Virus record (IMG/VR): IMGVR_UViG_3300025087_001798
Coordinates: 1 to 42,685 of that record
DNA length: 42,685 nt
DNA from: a virus
Strand: one strand, 5' to 3'
Shown: piece after piece, positions 40,102 through 42,685 of the stretch
Layout: the number at the start of each line of letters is the position of its first letter
How positions within the stretch are numbered: the stretch's first letter is position 1
Translations under genes and position numbers: made by a program
Notes under the pieces: generated by a model
Told to the model about the DNA's origin: nothing
The model's input: only the letters and a program-made list of their open reading frames with translations
Databases searched by the model: none

Positions 40102-40238
40102 AATATCAGTGGATAATAAGGAATACAACTTATCGAGGTGATAATTTCAAAGTGTTAACAAGTAAGACCTACTTTACTTTTAAGCAAGTTGAAAATATGT
40201 ATAATGGCTGGGAGATAATAAGATTTGATTTTGTTTGA
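40098..40238 (+). CDS. 46-aa hypothetical protein
   Basis: A 46-residue protein (KYQWIIRNTTYRGDNFKV, then TFKQVENMYNGWEIIRF), probably a small alpha/beta fold. The SD GGAGGAGGTG eight bases before the ATG is the strongest in the early region, so it may be highly made. It overlaps the previous gene as ATGA. No family is recognised. Confidence 0.6.
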   Translation: MKYQWIIRNTTYRGDNFKVLTSKTYFTFKQVENMYNGWEIIRFDFV

Positions 40239-40239
40239 T

Positions 40240-40277
40240 GGCTTTGAGGATGCCTCATGAGTTCAAAGCCCATGAGG
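40240..40277 (+). promoter_or_regulatory. Alternative hairpins after the 46-aa gene
   Basis: GGCTTTGA (40240-40247) pairs with TCAAAGCC (40263-40270). CCTCATG (40253-40259), in that loop, pairs with CATGAGG (40271-40277). The two stems exclude each other because no linker remains for a pseudoknot. A 16-codon frame (40238-40288) starts in a TGATG overlap here. Confidence 0.4.
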
Positions 40278-40291
40278 TAGCCAATTAAGCT

Positions 40292-40405
40292 ATGGACGAG
40301 CAAAATCTAATTGGAGTTATACAAGCAGGAATATTTTTTGTTGAGATATTTATAATACCTAAAACTGTGCGACAACTGTGGTTGTTGCGAATGTGGGGAT
40401 TGTGA
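40292..40405 (+). CDS. 37-aa hydrophobic peptide
   Basis: A 37-residue frame with one hydrophobic stretch (LIGVIQAGIFFVEIFIIP) and a short basic tail (RQLWLLRMW). There is no strong SD. It may be a small membrane protein like those at 39994 and 41639, but a chance frame cannot be excluded. An overlapping frame at 40365-40418 encodes a very Cys-rich stretch. Confidence 0.35.
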   Translation: MDEQNLIGVIQAGIFFVEIFIIPKTVRQLWLLRMWGL

Positions 40406-40407
40406 AC

Positions 40408-40611
40408 ATGAAGATTAGAATACCTTTAACAAAACGGCATTACAGTATCTATTCACAAAAGCGCAGTTGGGGCAAGTGTGAATATTGCGGCAAGTATAAA
40501 GTGTGTTACCAGATTAGAACTATTGAATCCCCAAAAGATACCTATGGTGTACCAGCGTGGTCGTGCGTTTCTTGTATGTCTAATGACATGGCTGAATACT
40601 ATTTTTGTTAG
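40408..40611 (+). CDS. 67-aa zinc-binding protein
   Basis: A 67-residue basic protein with Cys pairs KCEYCGKYKVC and WSCVSCMSN, fitting a four-Cys zinc site, with a final Cys. The basic N-terminus (KIRIPLTKRHYSIYSQKRSW) suggests nucleic-acid contact. I start it at ATG 40408 because a longer GTG start at 40378 has no SD. It ends before promoter 40641-40669. Function unknown. Confidence 0.65.
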   Translation: MKIRIPLTKRHYSIYSQKRSWGKCEYCGKYKVCYQIRTIESPKDTYGVPAWSCVSCMSNDMAEYYFC

Positions 40612-40640
40612 CAAAACAGAGCGTGTTAAATATACATAGA

Positions 40641-40669
40641 TTGACAAAAGCGGACAAGTGTGATATAAA
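40641..40669 (+). promoter_or_regulatory. Strong rightward promoter (TTGACA-N17-TATAAA, extended -10)
   Basis: TTGACA (40641-40646), a 17-base spacer and TATAAA (40664-40669), with TGA before the -10. The -10 ends eight bases before the ATG at 40678, so the mRNA would be nearly leaderless. The spacer holds GACAAGTGTGATAT, shared with the leftward promoter at 39567. Confidence 0.7.
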
Positions 40670-40677
40670 TAAATAAT

Positions 40678-40854
40678 ATGAGCAACAATCCCTACTTTGA
40701 TATGATAAACGACATAATAGAGCTGGACAGGCGCAAGGCTGAAGCCGAGAACCTCGAAACTAACAGACTACTCTATGAAATGGGTTATCCTGTTAAATGT
40801 ATAACCTGCGGGGATTTTACCTGTTTAGGTGATTATACCCATTATGAAAGCTAA
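40678..40854 (+). CDS. 58-aa early protein with Cys motif
   Basis: A 58-residue protein. The first 35 residues form an acidic helix (YFDMINDIIELDRRKAEAE), followed by VKCITCGDFTCLGDY with three Cys. It lies directly behind the strongest promoter in the window and has no SD, so leaderless initiation is likely. It overlaps the next gene by 11 bases. The function is unknown; a zinc-stabilised regulator is one possibility. Confidence 0.62.
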   Translation: MSNNPYFDMINDIIELDRRKAEAENLETNRLLYEMGYPVKCITCGDFTCLGDYTHYES

Positions 40855-40972
40855 AAACATAAATCTTTCTATAATAGATTTTAAAGACGTAACTTGGAAA
40901 TTCAAAATCTGGTTTATTATTGGGATTATTAGAGGTAAAAGACTTACAACTATGCAAAACAAAAAAGTATGA
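40844..40972 (+). CDS. 42-aa hypothetical protein
   Basis: A 42-residue basic frame (KAKNINLSIIDFKDVTW, a hydrophobic KIWFIIGIIRGK, then a Lys-rich end). It overlaps the previous gene by 11 bases and the next as ATGA, which supports it despite the lack of a clear SD. No family is recognised. A membrane-associated or binding peptide is possible. Confidence 0.5.
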   Translation: MKAKNINLSIIDFKDVTWKFKIWFIIGIIRGKRLTTMQNKKV

Positions 40973-41172
40973 ATATCGCTTGCACATATGACTTTAATAA
41001 TCATTTTGACAAAAAGGTTTTTGAGATGTGTGAACAATGTTACACAATAAATGGCACAATTACTCCTCTTTGCTCAAGTTGCGGGTTTAGGTTAAATGAT
41101 ATGAAATTATGCAATGATTGCTGGATGAGTTTACAAAACAAGGAGCAAAAATGGACGACCCTTACGAAATAA
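40969..41172 (+). CDS. 67-aa Cys-rich zinc protein
   Basis: A 67-residue protein with three CxxC pairs: MCEQCYTI, LCSSCGF and LCNDCWM. The spacing suggests one or two zinc sites of ribbon type. The ATG overlaps the previous stop. Its 3' end overlaps the next gene and supplies that gene's SD. It is the third or fourth small Cys-pair protein in this operon. Function unknown. Confidence 0.66.
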   Translation: MNIACTYDFNNHFDKKVFEMCEQCYTINGTITPLCSSCGFRLNDMKLCNDCWMSLQNKEQKWTTLTK

Positions 41173-41642
41173 CTATATATCCGCTTTCCTTAAACGGCAA
41201 AAAAACCACAAGTAAAGGCAAAACTTACTTTGAAGTGGTAGACAATAACAAGCAAAAGTTCCGAGTCTATGAAGAAGGATTATACAACCGACTTAAGGTG
41301 GGGCAAAGTTATAATGTAAAAGTTTCCGATTTTAGCGGATCGTTTACAAATGAAAAAGGTGTAAATGTAGACTACACCATTAAAACAATCCACAACCTGT
41401 TATCAGTTCCGCTGGATGATCAGGAACCACTGGACAAAAAATTAATGGAAGATGAAAAACCAGTTAGCAAAACAGAGTCGCCAGATTGGGACGCAATAGC
41501 CGAAGGCAAAGTGCGCCATGGTGTCGCAACTGCCGTTATTGCCCAGTTAGGTTTAGTTGAATTAACAGATGAAATGGTAGACTTAATGGAAGATTGGGTC
41601 AAATATATTATGGAAGGTAAAGATTGGGAAGGTAAGACGTGA
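41151..41642 (+). CDS. Possible ssDNA-binding/OB-fold-like protein
   Basis: A 163-residue protein started at ATG 41151, five bases after AAGGAG; an earlier start at 41118 lies in the upstream gene. Residues 1-85 are beta-rich (YEITIYPLSLNGKKTT, KTYFEVVDNNKQKFRVYEE, LKVGQSYNVKVSDF) and could form an OB-fold. An acidic linker follows (VPLDDQEPLDKKLMEDEK), and then a helical domain DWDAIAEGKVRHGVATA. A single-stranded-DNA-associated replication protein is a reasonable guess. No definitive motif is visible. Confidence 0.6.
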   Translation: MDDPYEITIYPLSLNGKKTTSKGKTYFEVVDNNKQKFRVYEEGLYNRLKVGQSYNVKVSDFSGSFTNEKGVNVDYTIKTIHNLLSVPLDDQEPLDKKLMEDEKPVSKTESPDWDAIAEGKVRHGVATAVIAQLGLVELTDEMVDLMEDWVKYIMEGKDWEGKT

Positions 41643-41764
41643 TAGGAGTCCTATTATTATTATGGATTTTTAGCCTTTTTGGGGTTGTGCCCGCTTCTGA
41701 AATGTTAGCATGGTTTGGTACACATTTAATTTTAACTATTATTTTAATTTTAATTCTATTATGA
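41639..41764 (+). CDS. 41-aa membrane protein
   Basis: A 41-residue frame with two hydrophobic segments (GVLLLLWIFSLFGVVP and ILTIILILILL) separated by a short polar loop. It starts at GTG 41639, overlapping the previous stop, after GGAAGGTAAG. It overlaps the next ATG. It may be a small holin-like or superinfection protein, but an early-operon position makes a host-takeover role more likely. Confidence 0.5.
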   Translation: MIGVLLLLWIFSLFGVVPASEMLAWFGTHLILTIILILILL

Positions 41765-41949
41765 GCTTTTTACAGTTTGGCGCATTTAGGCAAAGGGCAA
41801 GGCAACGTGGTTTACCCGCTTCCCTTAAATCATGGCTTAGGTACGAAGCTAAGGGTTTGGTTACATTCAGGAAACTGCCTACAGGCAGAAGAATCTTTAA
41901 GGACATGAAAGAGATTGATGCCATACTTGATAAATTTGAGAAACAATGA
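41761..41949 (+). CDS. Excisionase/MerR-like DNA-binding protein
   Basis: A 62-residue basic protein. LPASLKSWLRYEAKGLVTFR, TGRRIFKDMKEIDAILDKF follows the winged-helix pattern of excisionase-type and small MerR-like proteins: helix-turn-helix, a wing with GRR, then a dimerising helix. It would bind DNA as a regulator or directionality factor. No integrase is visible, so regulation is favoured. I start it at ATG 41761, which overlaps the previous stop. Confidence 0.66.
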   Translation: MSFLQFGAFRQRARQRGLPASLKSWLRYEAKGLVTFRKLPTGRRIFKDMKEIDAILDKFEKQ

Positions 41950-42311
41950 ATTTAACCTCATATAATAGTTTTGTTGAAGAATGTAAGGACATACTGGTTG
42001 AAGCAGAATTTACTTCAAGATGGGCGTTAATCGAAGGCTATCATGCACTGGGCAAACATATAGTTGAACAGGATAATAAATATGGTGATGGACTTGTCGC
42101 AAGACTTGCGGCATCTCTCAACAAAAGCGCACGAACCATAGAATATGCTGTAACATTCGCCTCTAAGTTCGATACAGTTGATATGCTACCAGAAGGCAAA
42201 CAGATCTCATGGAACCAAGTAGTTCGCAAGCATCTAACAAAACCTAAAGTACATGAAGATTGCCAGCACGAATATATTGAAATGTGTTCAAAGTGTAAGG
42301 TTAGAAAATGA
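41946..42311 (+). CDS. HTH-containing protein, DUF1016-N-like
   Basis: A 121-residue protein. Residues 1-75 resemble the N-terminal helical domain of YhcG/DUF1016 proteins: SRWALIEGYHALGKHIVE, YGDGLVARLAASLNKSARTI, VTFASKFD. The C-terminus ends in a Cys/His segment (DCQHEYIEMCSKCKVR) that could bind zinc. It overlaps neighbours as ATGA. A DNA-binding or replication-associated role is plausible; the nuclease domain of full-length DUF1016 proteins is absent. Confidence 0.6.
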   Translation: MNLTSYNSFVEECKDILVEAEFTSRWALIEGYHALGKHIVEQDNKYGDGLVARLAASLNKSARTIEYAVTFASKFDTVDMLPEGKQISWNQVVRKHLTKPKVHEDCQHEYIEMCSKCKVRK

Positions 42312-42595
42312 CAATCCATCTGCAACGGCTGTATAAAGGTTTGGCAACTCTCAGATCGTATCAATGCCAAAAAGCCATTGGCAAAAAGGAAAAGTTACAA
42401 ATAGAATGTGACGGTGAAATTATGACCATACCTTACGAAGACATAGAACAAGCTGTTATCAACAAATCCGCAGACATACCTTCTAAGTTTGACGTAAGAA
42501 ATACTTATCAATTGTGGGATTTTCTATTCATGCCAGATGCCCAAACTAAAGAAGAAACCGAAAGTCGGCAAGAAACAAGCCGATCATTGGTTTAG
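42308..42595 (+). CDS. 95-aa hypothetical early protein
   Basis: A 95-residue mixed alpha/beta protein (LYKGLATLRSYQCQKAIG, LQIECDGEIMTIPYEDIEQA, DVRNTYQLWDFLFMP). No family is recognised. Its start overlaps the previous stop as ATGA. Its last 59 bases overlap the NinG-like gene in another frame, so the true C-terminal part may be under two coding constraints. It belongs to the early operon. Confidence 0.6.
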   Translation: MTIHLQRLYKGLATLRSYQCQKAIGKKEKLQIECDGEIMTIPYEDIEQAVINKSADIPSKFDVRNTYQLWDFLFMPDAQTKEETESRQETSRSLV

Positions 42596-42685
42596 TCTAA
42601 TAATAAGATCGAAAGGTAAATGTGAAAACTGCGGGAGTCAATACAACTTACAATGTGCCCACATCGTCTCAAGACGTTATCTCAA
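42537..42685 (+). CDS. NinG/Rap-like recombination protein (5' part only)
   Basis: An ATG at 42537 opens a frame that runs off the right edge (49 codons). It is very Lys-rich at first (PKLKKKPKVGKKQADHWFSL), then reads GKCENCGSQYNLQCAHIVSRRYL. Cys-x2-Cys-Gly, followed by a Cys-x-His-x5-Arg pattern, matches the NinG/Rap family of lambda, an HNH-type nuclease that acts on recombination intermediates. A different HNH nuclease is the alternative. Most of the gene lies outside the window. Confidence 0.65.
   Translation, partial: MPKLKKKPKVGKKQADHWFSLIIRSKGKCENCGSQYNLQCAHIVSRRYL

Noticed and set aside
40240-40277. H-type pseudoknot
   Set aside because: The two stems are arranged in pseudoknot order, but no bases remain to cross the eight-pair stem, so alternative hairpins are the better reading.

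Overview
The window is part of a tailed bacteriophage genome, probably podovirus-like and probably assembled from an environmental sample. The basis is an ordered morphogenesis block on the minus strand: small terminase, large terminase, a P22-type portal, a lysozyme-fold transglycosylase, a scaffold-like protein, an HK97-type major capsid protein, a connector-like protein and a beta-propeller-like protein. The code is standard, with TAA, TAG and TGA all used as stops. Shine-Dalgarno (SD) and sigma70-like promoter motifs point to a bacterial host that cannot be named from sequence alone. I see no integrase, tRNA, rRNA or CRISPR array. Both ends of the window cut through genes.

Layout. (1) Positions 1-10.9 kb, minus strand: tail, fibre and connector genes, several carrying long tracts made almost only of Ser and Thr. 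One of them is a 1249-residue protein with about 1130 consecutive Ser/Thr residues. (2) 10.9-28.0 kb, minus: a cassette in which almost every gene overlaps the next. It encodes at least ten glycosyltransferases, four methyltransferases, two DegT-family PLP enzymes (one with its catalytic Lys replaced by His), an extended SDR, a truncated UDP-sugar dehydrogenase, a polysaccharide deacetylase-like protein, a GroES-like co-chaperonin and an HNH homing endonuclease. (3) 28.0-38.9 kb, minus: three small paralogous Ser/Thr-tailed proteins, then head and packaging genes, a second HNH endonuclease and a C2H2 zinc-finger protein. One tiny zinc-finger gene lies on the plus strand beside the capsid gene. 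(4) 39.1-39.8 kb: a control region with divergent promoters, operator-like repeats and RNA hairpins. (5) 39.8-42.7 kb, plus: an early-type operon of very small proteins, many Cys-rich, with a DNA-binding excisionase-like protein and a NinG-like protein at the right edge.

How it may work together (inference): seven Ser/Thr-rich virion-type proteins flank the sugar cassette on both sides. This suggests a phage that builds its own glycan and attaches it to mucin-like virion proteins. Other notable points are two HNH genes whose C-termini copy the C-terminus of the gene they follow, three genes that seem to start at AUA or AUU behind strong SD sequences, and a repeated promoter layout that would give nearly leaderless mRNAs.
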